Both the position numbers and the translations under genes were made by a program. The notes beneath the pieces were generated by a model, which did not search any database, had not been told where the DNA came from, and worked only from the letters and a program-made list of their open reading frames with translations. DNA of 64,000 nt, from NCBI RefSeq assembly GCF_002979865.1, contig NZ_PCPZ01000001.1:620001-684000 (forward strand), written 5' to 3'. Shown piece after piece: positions 43,414-52,898 of the stretch (position 1 is the stretch's first letter; every line of letters begins with the position of its first letter). Source of the DNA: Arthrobacter sp. MYb214 (GTDB taxonomy: Bacteria > Actinomycetota > Actinomycetes > Actinomycetales > Micrococcaceae).

Positions 43414-44765
43414 CAGGATTCGCCTCCCTTGAGCAACAGTGAAATCTCGCCCACCAGTGTAATCGAACCGGTCACCAGCACGCCGCCGGACAAGTCGTTG
43501 CCTGCCTCGGCGCGGCCCACCGACCATTCGATGGCATCTTCCAGGTCCTCGGTGACGTGGATGTCCTCTTCCGGCCAGCCAGCGTCGATCGCCATGGTGG
43601 ACAGTTCGCCGGCCGGGATGGCCCGCGGCGAGGACGACTGGGTGATGCAAATGTCCTCAACCATGTCACCGTACTGCTCGCGCATGGTGTAAAGCATTGC
43701 TTCGGCGTCCTTCTCCTGCAAGATGCCAACCATCAGCACCAGGCGGGTGAAGCCGAAGGATTCCTTGATCGCCTCTGCGGTGACGCGTATGCCATCCGGG
43801 TTGTGGCCGGCATCCACCAGGATGCTCGGTGCCGCGCGGACCAGTTCCAGGCGGCCCGGGCTGGTGGCGGCCGCGAAGCCGTCGCGGACCAGATCGGCAT
43901 TCAGCTCGCGCTGGCCGCCGCCCAGGAAGGCCTCCACCGCAGCCAAGGCCACGGTGGCGTTCTGCGCCTGGTGGGCACCGAACAATGGCAGGAAGATCTC
44001 GTCGTAGCGCGCCGCTTGGCCCTGGATGGACAGCAGCTGCCCACCCACGCCATGCTGGCGTTCCAGGAGCTTGAAGTCCAGGCTGTCGAAAGCTGCCGGC
44101 ACCTCAAGCTCGCGGGCGCGAGCCAGCAGCACGTCGGCGGCATCCACCGGTTGCACCGAAGAGACCAGGTAGCCGCCGGGCTTGAGGATGCCGACCTTTT
44201 CTTCGGCAATCTCGCCCGGGGTATCCCCCAGCAGATCGGTGTGGTCCAAGGAGATCGGGGTGATCACCGAAACGTCGGCATCTGCCACGTTGGTGGCGTC
44301 GGTGATGCCGCCCAGGCCGACTTCGAGCACCACGACATCCACCGGAACCTCGGCGAAAACCGCGAAGGCCAGGATGGTGACAGCTTCGAAGTAGGTCAGC
44401 TTGTTTTCGCCGCGCTCGACGAGCTCGGTGTCCACGATCTGAAGGAACGGGCTGATTTCATCCCACACGCGCACGAAGGTCCCGTCGTCTACCGGGGCAC
44501 CGTCAATGGCGATGCGCTCGGTGACCGAGATCAGGTGCGGCGAGGAGTAGCGGCCGGTGCGCAAGTCGTGCGCCATCAAGAGCGACTCAATCATGCGTGC
44601 GGTCGAGGTCTTGCCGTTGGTGCCGGTGATGTGGATGACCGGGCAAGCCTTGTTCGGCTCGCCGAGGATCTCCATCGCGCGGAACATCGGATCCATGCGC
44701 GGTTCCATCTTGTTTTCCGGCGCACGGGAGAGCAGTTGCGCGTAGACGCGGTCCAATTCGCTCAC
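43413..44765 (-). CDS. folC: Bifunctional folylpolyglutamate/dihydrofolate synthase
   Basis: A 450-residue Mur-ligase-like enzyme that adds glutamate to folates. The P-loop is GTNGKTSTARM; the second motif SPHLISVTERI and VVLEVGLGGITDATN follow. DAGHNPDGIR marks the C-terminal domain. The GTG start overlaps the ileS stop (TAGTG), giving tight coupling. Confidence 0.96.
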   Translation of the reverse strand: MSELDRVYAQLLSRAPENKMEPRMDPMFRAMEILGEPNKACPVIHITGTNGKTSTARMIESLLMAHDLRTGRYSSPHLISVTERIAIDGAPVDDGTFVRVWDEISPFLQIVDTELVERGENKLTYFEAVTILAFAVFAEVPVDVVVLEVGLGGITDATNVADADVSVITPISLDHTDLLGDTPGEIAEEKVGILKPGGYLVSSVQPVDAADVLLARARELEVPAAFDSLDFKLLERQHGVGGQLLSIQGQAARYDEIFLPLFGAHQAQNATVALAAVEAFLGGGQRELNADLVRDGFAAATSPGRLELVRAAPSILVDAGHNPDGIRVTAEAIKESFGFTRLVLMVGILQEKDAEAMLYTMREQYGDMVEDICITQSSSPRAIPAGELSTMAIDAGWPEEDIHVTEDLEDAIEWSVGRAEAGNDLSGGVLVTGSITLVGEISLLLKGGES

Positions 44766-47700
44766 TAGTTGGCCTCGACTTTGCCAGAATCCAGCTTGGC
44801 CACGGTGACCTGCTCGCCATCTACCGAATCATCGGCGACAAGTTCCAGCTGCGCGGTCAGGGTTTCACCTGCCACCAGCTCGCGGTTCGCTTCCAGTGCC
44901 GCGATGGCGGCCGTGTTGGCGGTGACCACGGTGTGGATGCGATCCGATACATGCAGGTCCGCGTCCTTGCGGGCGGACTGGATGGAGCGGATCATGTCGC
45001 GTGCGGTGCCCTCGGCAGCCAGTGCCTCGGTGACCTCGGTATCCAGCACCAGGAAGCCGCCGTCGATGACTGCCGCGGCAATTTCGCCTGCTGCATCCAC
45101 CACGGTGTCCAGGGTGTACTCGCCCTCGGCCAGTTCCAGTCCTCCCGCGGTGACCACCCCGTCGGTGACCGACCAGTCCCCGGACTTGGCGCCCTTGATC
45201 GCCTGCTGCACGTTCTTGCCCAGGCGCGGACCGGCCGCACGGGCGTTCACTACCAGCTGCTGGCTGATGCCGTAGCTGGCGGCGTCGACGCCTTCGGCAT
45301 CGATCAAGGTGACGGCCTTCAGGTTCAGCTCGTCCTTGATGATCGACGCGTAGGTGCCTTCCAGGCGGGCAGCGCCGGTGAGCACAACCTTCAGCTCGGC
45401 CAGCGGCAGGCGCACGCGCAGGTTCTTGGCCTTGCGCAGCGAGGAGCCCACGGAGCAGATCTTGCGGGTTGTTTCCATGGTTTCCAGCAACGCGGCGTCG
45501 GTTGGGAATTCGCTGGCTTCCGGCCAGTCCTCCAGGTGCACCGAACGTTCGCCGGTCAGCCCGCGGAAGATCTCTTCGCTGGCCAGCGGCAGCAGCGAAG
45601 CAGTGACCTTCACCAGGGTTTCCAGCGCGGTGTACAGGGTGTCGAAGGCCTGGGTGTCTTCATCGAAGAAACGCTGGCGGCTACGGCGCACGTACCAGTT
45701 GGTCAGGGTGTCCATGTACTGGCGCACGGCCTCGGTAGCATCGGAGACCTCGTAGGAATCCAGTGCCTCGGTGACTTCGCGCACCAGCTGGCCCGTGGCG
45801 GCCAGCATGTACTGGTCCAGCGGGTCGGTGGAGTCCATCGAGCGCTTGGCCTCGTAGCCGGCCCCGTTGTTGGCGGAGTTGGTGTAGAGGTTGAAGAAGT
45901 GCCAGACGTTCCACAGCGGCAGCAGCACCTGGCGCACGCCATCGCGGATGCCCTGTTCGGTCACGACCAGGTTGCCGCCGCGCAGGATCGGCGAGGCCAT
46001 CAGGAACCAGCGCATGGCATCGGAGCCGTCGCGGTCCAGGACCTCGGTGACATCCGGGTAGTTACGCAGGGACTTGGACATCTTCTGCCCGTCCGAGCCC
46101 AGCACGATGCCGTGGGAGATCACGTTGGTGTAGGCCGGGCGGTCGAAGAGCGCGGTGGAGAGCACGTGCATGGTGTAGAACCAGCCGCGGGTCTGTCCGA
46201 TGTACTCAACGATGAAGTCCGCCGGGTGGTGGCCGGAATCGAACCATTCCTGGTTGTTGAACGGGTAGTGCACCTGGGCGTACGGCATCGAGCCGGAGTC
46301 GAACCAGACATCGAGCACGTCTTCCACGCGCCTGAGGGTGCCGGATTCGGCGCAGCCCTCATGGGCCTTGGTCAGCTCGTCGATGAATGGGCGGTGCAGG
46401 TCAGGCTGGCCTTCGTGGTTAACCGGCATCCGGCCGAAGAAGTCCTGCATTTCCTGCAGCGAGCCGAAGACTTCGCGGTGCTCGCATTCGGCACCGCTGC
46501 ATTCCCACACCGGGATCGGCGAACCCCAGTAGCGGTTGCGCGAGATGGACCAGTCGCGGGCGTTTTCCAGCCACTTGCCGAACTGGCCGTGCTTGACGTT
46601 GCCCGGGATCCAGTTGATCTGCTCGTTCAGCTCGACCATGCGGTCCTTGAACTTGGAGACCTCGACGTACCACGAGGAGATCGCGCGGTAGATCAGCGGG
46701 GTGCGGCAGCGCCAGCAATGCGGGTAGGAGTGCTCGTAGGAGGCCTGCTTGACCAGCTTGGCCTCGTCCTTGAGCACATTGGTGATGGTCTTGTTGGCGT
46801 CGAAGACCTGCACGCCGGCGATCTCGGCCAGCGGGCCGTTGCCGAAGACCGGCAGGAACTTGGCGCCCTCGTCTACCGAGAGGATCACCGGGATGCCGTG
46901 CTCTTCGCAGACCTTCTGGTCATCCTCGCCGTAGGCCGGAGCCTGGTGCACGATGCCGGTGCCGTCGGCCACAGTGACGTAGTCGGCGGTGAGAATCTGC
47001 CAGGCGTTTTCGGTGCCGTACTTCTCGGTGTCGGTGTACGTGTCCCACAGCGGCTGGTAGCGCACGCCGGCAAGCTGCTCACCGGTGTAGCTGGCGGTGA
47101 TGGCCGCAGCGGCTTCCTTGGCATCCTTGTAGCCCAGGTCCTTGGCGTAGGAGCCCAGCAGGTCGCGGGCCAGCAGGAATGGCCCGGCGGCGGCCGAAGC
47201 CTTCACGCCGGCCTCGCCTGCAGGAACCACGACGTAGTCGATCGCCGGGTGCACGGCCAGTGCGGCGTTGGTTGGCAGGGTCCACGGGGTGGTGGTCCAC
47301 GCCAGGGCCTGCACGCCGGCAAGTGCCTTGGAGGCTTCGGTTTCACCGGCAAGGATGGTGAAGCCCACGGTGACGGTCTGGTCCTGGCGGTTCTTGTAGA
47401 CGTCGTCGTCCATGCGCAGCTCGTGGTTGGACAGCGGGGTCTCGTCCTTCCAGCAGTACGGAAGCACGCGGAAGCCCTTGTAGGTCAGATCCTTGTCCGA
47501 AAGCTGCTTGAAGGCCCAGATGACCGATTCCATGAACTCGACGTTCAGGGTCTTGTAGTCGTTTTCGAAGTCGACCCAGCGAGCCTGGCGGTTCACGTAC
47601 TGCTTCCACTCATCGGCATACTTCATCACCGAGGTGCGGCAGGCGTCGTTGAACTTGTCGATGCCCATGGCTTCGATCTGCTTCTTGTCGGTCATGCCCA

Positions 47701-48025
47701 GCTGCTTCATGGCTTCCAGCTCGGCTGGCAGGCCGTGGGTGTCCCAGCCGAAGCGGCGCTCCACGCGCTTGCCGCGCTGGGTCTGGTAGCGCGCTACCAG
47801 GTCCTTGACGTAGCCGGTGAGCAGGTGGCCGTAGTGCGGCAGGCCGTTGGCGAAGGGAGGGCCATCGTAGAAGACGAATTCTTCGCCCTCGCGCTGGTCA
47901 ATGGAGGCCTGGAAAGTGTCGTCGTTCTTCCAGTATTCGAGGACGCGCTTCTCAAGATCTGGGAATCGCGGTGAAGCCGGGGTCGAACCGGTTGGGTCTG
48001 TAGTGACCTTCGGGTAGAAGCTCAT
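44765..48025 (-). CDS. ileS: Isoleucyl-tRNA synthetase
   Basis: A 1086-residue class I synthetase. The HIGH motif is HYGH (ANGLPHYGHLLTGYV), and KMSKS is in SDGQKMSKSLRNYPD. The editing domain carries WTTTPWTLPTN. The length and the tail without the usual zinc-finger end match the type 2 (eukaryote-like) IleS, the class usually less sensitive to mupirocin. Expression should respond to uncharged tRNA-Ile through the T-box leader at 48030-48262. Confidence 0.97.
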   Translation of the reverse strand: MSFYPKVTTDPTGSTPASPRFPDLEKRVLEYWKNDDTFQASIDQREGEEFVFYDGPPFANGLPHYGHLLTGYVKDLVARYQTQRGKRVERRFGWDTHGLPAELEAMKQLGMTDKKQIEAMGIDKFNDACRTSVMKYADEWKQYVNRQARWVDFENDYKTLNVEFMESVIWAFKQLSDKDLTYKGFRVLPYCWKDETPLSNHELRMDDDVYKNRQDQTVTVGFTILAGETEASKALAGVQALAWTTTPWTLPTNAALAVHPAIDYVVVPAGEAGVKASAAAGPFLLARDLLGSYAKDLGYKDAKEAAAAITASYTGEQLAGVRYQPLWDTYTDTEKYGTENAWQILTADYVTVADGTGIVHQAPAYGEDDQKVCEEHGIPVILSVDEGAKFLPVFGNGPLAEIAGVQVFDANKTITNVLKDEAKLVKQASYEHSYPHCWRCRTPLIYRAISSWYVEVSKFKDRMVELNEQINWIPGNVKHGQFGKWLENARDWSISRNRYWGSPIPVWECSGAECEHREVFGSLQEMQDFFGRMPVNHEGQPDLHRPFIDELTKAHEGCAESGTLRRVEDVLDVWFDSGSMPYAQVHYPFNNQEWFDSGHHPADFIVEYIGQTRGWFYTMHVLSTALFDRPAYTNVISHGIVLGSDGQKMSKSLRNYPDVTEVLDRDGSDAMRWFLMASPILRGGNLVVTEQGIRDGVRQVLLPLWNVWHFFNLYTNSANNGAGYEAKRSMDSTDPLDQYMLAATGQLVREVTEALDSYEVSDATEAVRQYMDTLTNWYVRRSRQRFFDEDTQAFDTLYTALETLVKVTASLLPLASEEIFRGLTGERSVHLEDWPEASEFPTDAALLETMETTRKICSVGSSLRKAKNLRVRLPLAELKVVLTGAARLEGTYASIIKDELNLKAVTLIDAEGVDAASYGISQQLVVNARAAGPRLGKNVQQAIKGAKSGDWSVTDGVVTAGGLELAEGEYTLDTVVDAAGEIAAAVIDGGFLVLDTEVTEALAAEGTARDMIRSIQSARKDADLHVSDRIHTVVTANTAAIAALEANRELVAGETLTAQLELVADDSVDGEQVTVAKLDSGKVEAN

Positions 48026-48029
48026 CGAA

Positions 48030-48262
48030 TGGGCCGTCCTTCAAGCGTAGGGTCGATAAATCCTTGCCTACGAGGACGGCACGAATGCCGCGGTACCACC
48101 CCGCTTATCCCCCGCCGCAATGATGGGGAATCGCTTATCTTCAGCTGTGACGGGCTGGTCCCGTTCGGTTCTACTTGGCGTTCATGATGCTCGCGGTTCT
48201 TCCGAAGACTCACCGGTGATAGCCGGATCAAAGTCGCAGTCCTTATATCCTACCGCGTGATG
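48030..48262 (-). promoter_or_regulatory. T-box leader of ileS (translational type)
   Basis: On the minus strand the conserved T-box TGGTACCGCGG is at 48098-48088. Upstream, in the stem I loop, the triplet ATC (48220-48218, within GGCTATCACCGG) fits an Ile specifier. Downstream, GCCGTCC (48080-48074) is complementary to the ileS ribosome site GGACGGC (48040-48034), which ends 8 bases before the ATG. Charging of tRNA-Ile would favour hiding the ribosome site. This matches actinobacterial translational T-boxes. Confidence 0.92.
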
Positions 48263-48368
48263 CCCCAGCTGAAAATTCCCGGCAGCCTTCGAAATGCAAG
48301 TGAGCGCAGGCTCACAGCTCGGCGAGCGCAGAACACGCATGCCACCCGCAGCGCCATTCAAATATAGT

Positions 48369-48386
48369 TTCGAACAAGTGTTCGAA
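48369..48386. promoter_or_regulatory. LexA (SOS) box-like palindrome
   Basis: TTCGAACAAGTGTTCGAA fits the actinobacterial SOS consensus TCGAAC-N4-GTTCGA exactly. It lies 5 bases after the end of mcrC and about 105 bases upstream of the T-box leader. On the minus strand TATATT (in CTATATTTG, 48366-48361) lies just downstream. Confidence 0.6.
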
Positions 48387-48390
48387 CTTG

Positions 48391-49872
48391 TTAACTGCAC
48401 TGGCCCTTCAACCCGGTATCACCCGAACGATCTGCGATAAAGTCCAGCAAGCGCTCAATCTCATTAGGCTCGACCGGTATCGCCGTTTGCCCGGGCTTCG
48501 GAAACGGAAGATTCATCGCACCGACCCTCCCTCCCCGGTTCGCAATAGCTGACGTCATGCATACGCGAGGTGATGAATCACCGGTAGATGGGTATGCAAG
48601 CACTGCCGGAGCATTCCAAAGATTTGCATAGGCGTAAATCTGGTACTGGTCTGCCATCGATGCGCTGGTAACGAACTTTTTAGATTTCTTGTACTTGCCG
48701 TCGATAAGCAGGACTGAACACCCCGGAGTATCAGCGTAGTCAATGTGGATGTCGACATTTTTCGACACTCCCCCATGAAATAGCACTTTGTTGCCAGGAC
48801 TCCTATTGACGCGATATTTTCGCGTCGTATCAACGGCTCTGGCCACCAGATCTTCCCAGATCTCGCTAGTTGCAATCTTGAACGTGAAGACCACGCCGTC
48901 AGCGTCCTCATGGGTCGGCTCTGCCAGCGACACGTGATCGTTCAATACCGCCAGTGCCAATCGGTACACCGCGAGCAACCCGCGATTGCGCTGGCGAGCC
49001 GCATCCCGCAATGGGCGCCGTACGATTTCAGCGACGGATCCAATGGAAACGTCATTCAGTCTCGCGTCAATTTCCAGCGCCAAATCAACAAGCAGGTCAT
49101 CACCGTTGACCTCTTGAGAGCACTGTTCAACCGCAAGTCGAATCGCTTGCCAGATTTGAGTGTCTCCGTCTAGATCGTCGAATGTACACCATATGGGCAA
49201 TCTTCGATTTGCCTTGCGTTTAACAAGCTCGTTGATCATCAAACGACCTCGAACGGCTGCCAAGGGTTCGGAGACCGGAATGAACTCCGGCCTGCGCCGT
49301 GCGACTTGAGCTTCTGCCAGGAGCAAGAATAACTTCATGAAAGCCTGACGCGCCTGCGGTTCGCGCATCATGACCGAAATTCCAAGAGGTGGGTCATTGA
49401 CTACTGGCTGCAATTTGTCACGGATCAATTCCCAAAATCCGGCCAAAATACTCGACCGCGTTGGCTCCGGGGCACGCGAGGCCACAGCTGGAGGAACCGA
49501 ACGCGTCCAAAGCGCGTCTCTGACGCCGTCGTCATCCTCATCAACTTGAACAGGTCGGCACAAGCGACTCAGCGCTTCGGCGCACTGGCCATTCAATCTT
49601 AGATAGTCCATTTCATAGAGGACTAGGGTGTCTAAATCTGAGCCTGTGGATTCGCTGTCAAACTTCCAAGCGCGCGGCACGATCTCAGCTGCTTCTGAAT
49701 CCCGCCATGCTTTCGGCAAGACGTAGATGAAGATTGCGCGGCTATCTGCTTCGTAGGACTCCGTCGTTTTCAAGACGGTGAGCCCAATTCCGTTTCCACG
49801 TGTGCTGGCTTGAAACCACTTAGGCTCCTCGTTGGCTAAGCGGCCTTGTACAGTCGGGAGTTCGGTTTCCAT
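48391..49872 (-). CDS. McrC-like nuclease subunit of a type IV restriction system
   Basis: A 493-residue protein. An N-terminal beta-rich domain (to about 120) and helical middle are followed by a PD-(D/E)XK nuclease. The sequence shows E340 (EIWEDLV), D374 (KNVDIHID), then D391-G-K393 (LIDGKYK) and Q409 in DQYQIYAYA. This is the McrC order of catalytic residues. McrC cuts DNA only with its McrB GTPase. ATG at 49872 follows the mcrB stop by 2 bases. GC is lower than in neighbouring genes. Target modification is unknown. Confidence 0.88.
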   Translation of the reverse strand: METELPTVQGRLANEEPKWFQASTRGNGIGLTVLKTTESYEADSRAIFIYVLPKAWRDSEAAEIVPRAWKFDSESTGSDLDTLVLYEMDYLRLNGQCAEALSRLCRPVQVDEDDDGVRDALWTRSVPPAVASRAPEPTRSSILAGFWELIRDKLQPVVNDPPLGISVMMREPQARQAFMKLFLLLAEAQVARRRPEFIPVSEPLAAVRGRLMINELVKRKANRRLPIWCTFDDLDGDTQIWQAIRLAVEQCSQEVNGDDLLVDLALEIDARLNDVSIGSVAEIVRRPLRDAARQRNRGLLAVYRLALAVLNDHVSLAEPTHEDADGVVFTFKIATSEIWEDLVARAVDTTRKYRVNRSPGNKVLFHGGVSKNVDIHIDYADTPGCSVLLIDGKYKKSKKFVTSASMADQYQIYAYANLWNAPAVLAYPSTGDSSPRVCMTSAIANRGGRVGAMNLPFPKPGQTAIPVEPNEIERLLDFIADRSGDTGLKGQCS

Positions 49873-49874
49873 GA

Positions 49875-51455
49875 TCAAGATTCGGTACGGTTCGATGGAA
49901 CTGTTAGGAATCTTCGTCCAAGTCCACGACCGTGCGCATAGAGTCGCATCTGGTTCGGCAGCTGGGCTTCTTCCTCATCGAAGAATGCTTTTACCGTTTC
50001 AGCGCTGAGATTGAAAATATGGGCGATCTCGGCCAGTTGCTGCACCAGCGCTTCCGCAATGTCCTTCGCTGTTGCATCGGTAGTGAAAAAATATGAGTGC
50101 CCCAGCTGTGCATCCGGGCCCACTTCGTCGTTTAATTTCTGGTTGACACACTCGTGCCACGCAATTACCTTGTCGAGTTCTTGAGACCGATCTTTTCCCA
50201 AAGCTATCGCTAAGCGCTGCCCTGCCAGAACTTCTTGAGTCTTCCACCAGAATCGGCGACGCAGCGCTAGGTCTATAGTGCCAACTGAGCGATCAGTTGT
50301 ATTCATCGTTCCGATAATGTGCAGGTTTGGCGGAACAACCAAGTGCTTACGGTTACCTGGCAAACTTGTCTGCAATTCCACGCTGTTGAGTTTCGGTTGT
50401 TCGTGCAGTTCAGAGTCTGTAAGCACCGTGTGGAAGTTCTCGGTCGGCCAACACCAATGCTCAAGGGGATCATGCAGCCCCACACCAGTATCCGCCTGCA
50501 CAGCCGACCTCTTGCTTGGTTCGATCACCATCAGGAGATCGCCAAGGACACGTGCGGTATTAGCTCGGTTGATTTCATCGAGGAATAGCAAGTAGTTCTG
50601 TTCAGGATCCCTGGTCGCCCGTTCGCACATCCGCAAGAATGGCCCAGGTACGACTTCAAATGAATCTGATTTTGGCCGCAATCCCACGACGAAATCTTCG
50701 TAGGAAGTCGAAGGATGGAAGACTAGAACGCTCGTCCGGTTGCTGTAGGCGACTTTGAGCGCTTCAAGGGTGTGCGTTTTTCCGCTTCCAGCGACACCTT
50801 CGAGAATGACGTTTTTGTAGGTGTCGAGATCGCTAATCAGCTGATCAATATCAGTTCCGGCTGGGATCAGTTCTTCCTCAGATTCGCCTGGTGCAAAAGC
50901 AACAACTTTCGCATTTTCCTGCATCCATCGGCTAAATCCTTGTTTGCAAAGTTCAGCATCTTGCGTCGTTCCCTTGAGTGCTTCAACAGGGAACTTGATC
51001 CACACGTAGCTATCTGGATCTCTGCTATCCTCCGGACCGGACTTGCGCCTAAGGTTTTCGATCATGGTGCCAGCTGCCAGCAGGTGCGGAAGCGGGTTAT
51101 GTGCGAGATCCCATTGATCCACCAGCTCACGTGGTGACTTCGAATACGAACCTTCGCCCGGCCAATCAGGATCCAACAGACGCAAGAAGGAACTGATATC
51201 TTCGCGAATGACGACAAATTGCTTTAGCGGTTCTCCCGGCACAGCAGTCGCTTCGAACTTGCGCCCCAGAGCTTCCAGGCAGGTGGACGTCACCTTATCC
51301 GCCTGAAGTTCGTCGTCATATCCGAAGATGCAAAAGACGGTTGACCGCATCTGGGCACTCAGCGTGCCATCAATCCGTACCTGATTGAATATCTGACGCA
51401 CCTGTACCTCAGCAGGCTCTTCCAAGAGCCGAACAGTTCCCGTGTTTACAGACAT
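49875..51455 (-). CDS. McrB-like AAA+ GTPase/ATPase subunit
   Basis: A 526-residue protein. Residues 1 to about 205 are an N-terminal domain I do not recognise, where McrB proteins carry the part that reads modified DNA. The AAA+ domain has Walker A GVAGSGKT (220-227), Walker B LLFLDEINRAN (289-299), and the McrB signature MNTTDRS (384-390) followed by Arg399-401. The signature normally reads MNTADRS. ATG at 51455 has AGAGG upstream. It is first in a two-gene operon with the McrC-like subunit. Confidence 0.9.
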   Translation of the reverse strand: MSVNTGTVRLLEEPAEVQVRQIFNQVRIDGTLSAQMRSTVFCIFGYDDELQADKVTSTCLEALGRKFEATAVPGEPLKQFVVIREDISSFLRLLDPDWPGEGSYSKSPRELVDQWDLAHNPLPHLLAAGTMIENLRRKSGPEDSRDPDSYVWIKFPVEALKGTTQDAELCKQGFSRWMQENAKVVAFAPGESEEELIPAGTDIDQLISDLDTYKNVILEGVAGSGKTHTLEALKVAYSNRTSVLVFHPSTSYEDFVVGLRPKSDSFEVVPGPFLRMCERATRDPEQNYLLFLDEINRANTARVLGDLLMVIEPSKRSAVQADTGVGLHDPLEHWCWPTENFHTVLTDSELHEQPKLNSVELQTSLPGNRKHLVVPPNLHIIGTMNTTDRSVGTIDLALRRRFWWKTQEVLAGQRLAIALGKDRSQELDKVIAWHECVNQKLNDEVGPDAQLGHSYFFTTDATAKDIAEALVQQLAEIAHIFNLSAETVKAFFDEEEAQLPNQMRLYAHGRGLGRRFLTVPSNRTES

Positions 51456-51650
51456 TGGCGCCTCTTCTACCAAGGGATGAATTCAATACTCACATCCGGC
51501 TCTACGACTATCGTCATCTTTGCACACTGCGTCGCGTCGCGGAAGACTAATATTTCGCATCAACTGCGGTAGGTTCTAACCCGAATTCTTCAACGAGGAC
51601 TAAATGATCTTGGCACCTGCGCGATCCGTGGTTTTAGTAGGCTTGCGTCC

Positions 51651-52898
51651 ATGAGCACTCCCGCGCCGTCTTGGGCTGGCCCGCAGAACCAGCCTCGTTA
51701 TTTCGGCTCCCCCGCAATTTTGCGCTGGGGACAACACCTGGTCACCTTCATCCTGCTCCTCATCGTGCTGTTCAGGGCCTTCGCCAACGGGGAGAACCCC
51801 TGGCTCTGTCTGGGCATCTCGATCCTGTTCATCGCGTGGTACTGCGCCGGATTCATTCGCATGGCACGCAGCCACGCGAAAAATATGCCAGCCTGGTGGT
51901 TGGCGGTCCTGCTGGGCATCTGGGTGGCCAGCCTCGCAGCTTCCCCCGAATTCATGTGGCTCGCTTTCAGCCTCTGGTTGTTGCTCGGCCACCAGCTCCC
52001 CTTAGTGCCCTCGATCCTGTGGTCGGTCGTCGTCTATGCCTTCACCATCCTCGCCCCGTACCTGCACAACTCAACGGTTACACTGGCAGCGGCAGCCGGC
52101 CCCTTGGTTGGCGGGCTATTCGCCTGGGGCATCTCCCGCGGATACCTGCAGATGGAACGCGACGCGGAAGCACGTACTTCCCTGGTGGATTCCCTGGTGC
52201 GAGCCCAGCAGGAAATGGCAGACCTGCAAGGAGAATTGGCCCGCTCCCAGCATGAGGCTGGCATCGCCACCGAACGCACCCGTCTGGCCCGCGAAATCCA
52301 CGACACCGTCGCCCAGCAGCTCTCCTCCATCGGATTGCATGCCAAGGCGGCCGAAGCGTCCAGGGATCCCGAAGCTGCCACGGCGGCCCTGAGCCGCATC
52401 GATGAGCTTTCCGGGCAGGCTTTGACCGATTTGCGTCGCATCATCGCCGCCCTGGCTCCGGCAGAACTCGATTCCCAGGCGCTCGCCGGAGCCTTGGGCC
52501 GCGTCTTGGAGAATTTCAAGGCCGATTCGAAGTTGGAGACCCGATTGGATATCGAACCGGGGCTGCCCACTTTGGATCCGAATGTGCAGATCGCGCTGCT
52601 GCGCACCATCCAGTCCGCCCTGTCCAACGTGCTGCGCCATGCCCAGGCCTCCACGGTGGCGCTCAGCCTGGGGTCCAGCGGCGACGAAGTACGTTTGGAT
52701 ATTGTCGATGACGGCATTGGCTTCGTTCCCAATACTGGTCGCGTTCAAACCAGTACGCACACCGGAGGCTTCGGCCTCACCGCAATGAACCAGCGCCTGC
52801 GCGAACTCGGCGGCGGTTTGGATGTCGAGAGCTCACCCGGTGAAGGCACCGCCCTGTGCGCCCACCTTCCGCTTCGCTTAGCAAAGGACAACTCATGA
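51651..52898 (+). CDS. NarL-type sensor histidine kinase
   Basis: A 415-residue kinase. Five or six membrane helices fill residues 28-165 with no large extracellular sensor, so it probably senses the membrane. A coiled coil (170-205) leads to the HisKA_3 domain with the phosphorylated His217 in AREIHDTVAQQL. The ATP-binding domain follows (VDDGIGF; GGFGLTAMNQRL; SPGEGTAL). Its stop overlaps the regulator start (ATGA). It resembles LiaS/VraS-like envelope-stress kinases in layout. Confidence 0.92.
   Translation: MSTPAPSWAGPQNQPRYFGSPAILRWGQHLVTFILLLIVLFRAFANGENPWLCLGISILFIAWYCAGFIRMARSHAKNMPAWWLAVLLGIWVASLAASPEFMWLAFSLWLLLGHQLPLVPSILWSVVVYAFTILAPYLHNSTVTLAAAAGPLVGGLFAWGISRGYLQMERDAEARTSLVDSLVRAQQEMADLQGELARSQHEAGIATERTRLAREIHDTVAQQLSSIGLHAKAAEASRDPEAATAALSRIDELSGQALTDLRRIIAALAPAELDSQALAGALGRVLENFKADSKLETRLDIEPGLPTLDPNVQIALLRTIQSALSNVLRHAQASTVALSLGSSGDEVRLDIVDDGIGFVPNTGRVQTSTHTGGFGLTAMNQRLRELGGGLDVESSPGEGTALCAHLPLRLAKDNS

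Larger units (their letters stand above)
48391..51475 (-). other. McrBC-like defence island with lower GC
   Basis: Two genes with visibly more A and T, especially at third codon positions, than ileS on one side and the kinase gene on the other. This indicates lateral gain. No integrase, transposase, direct repeats or tRNA border were found. Confidence 0.6.

Noticed and set aside
44933-47974. A 1013-codon plus-strand open frame opposite ileS.
   Set aside because: Long antisense frames are expected in GC-rich genes. It has no family motifs, ribosome site or neighbours, and ileS is certain.
48182-48400. A 72-codon minus frame across the SOS box and ileS leader.
   Set aside because: It overlaps the T-box stem I and has no coding character.
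48391-51475. Full mobile element around the McrBC-like genes.
   Set aside because: No integrase, transposase, terminal repeats or duplicated target were found; only composition suggests transfer.
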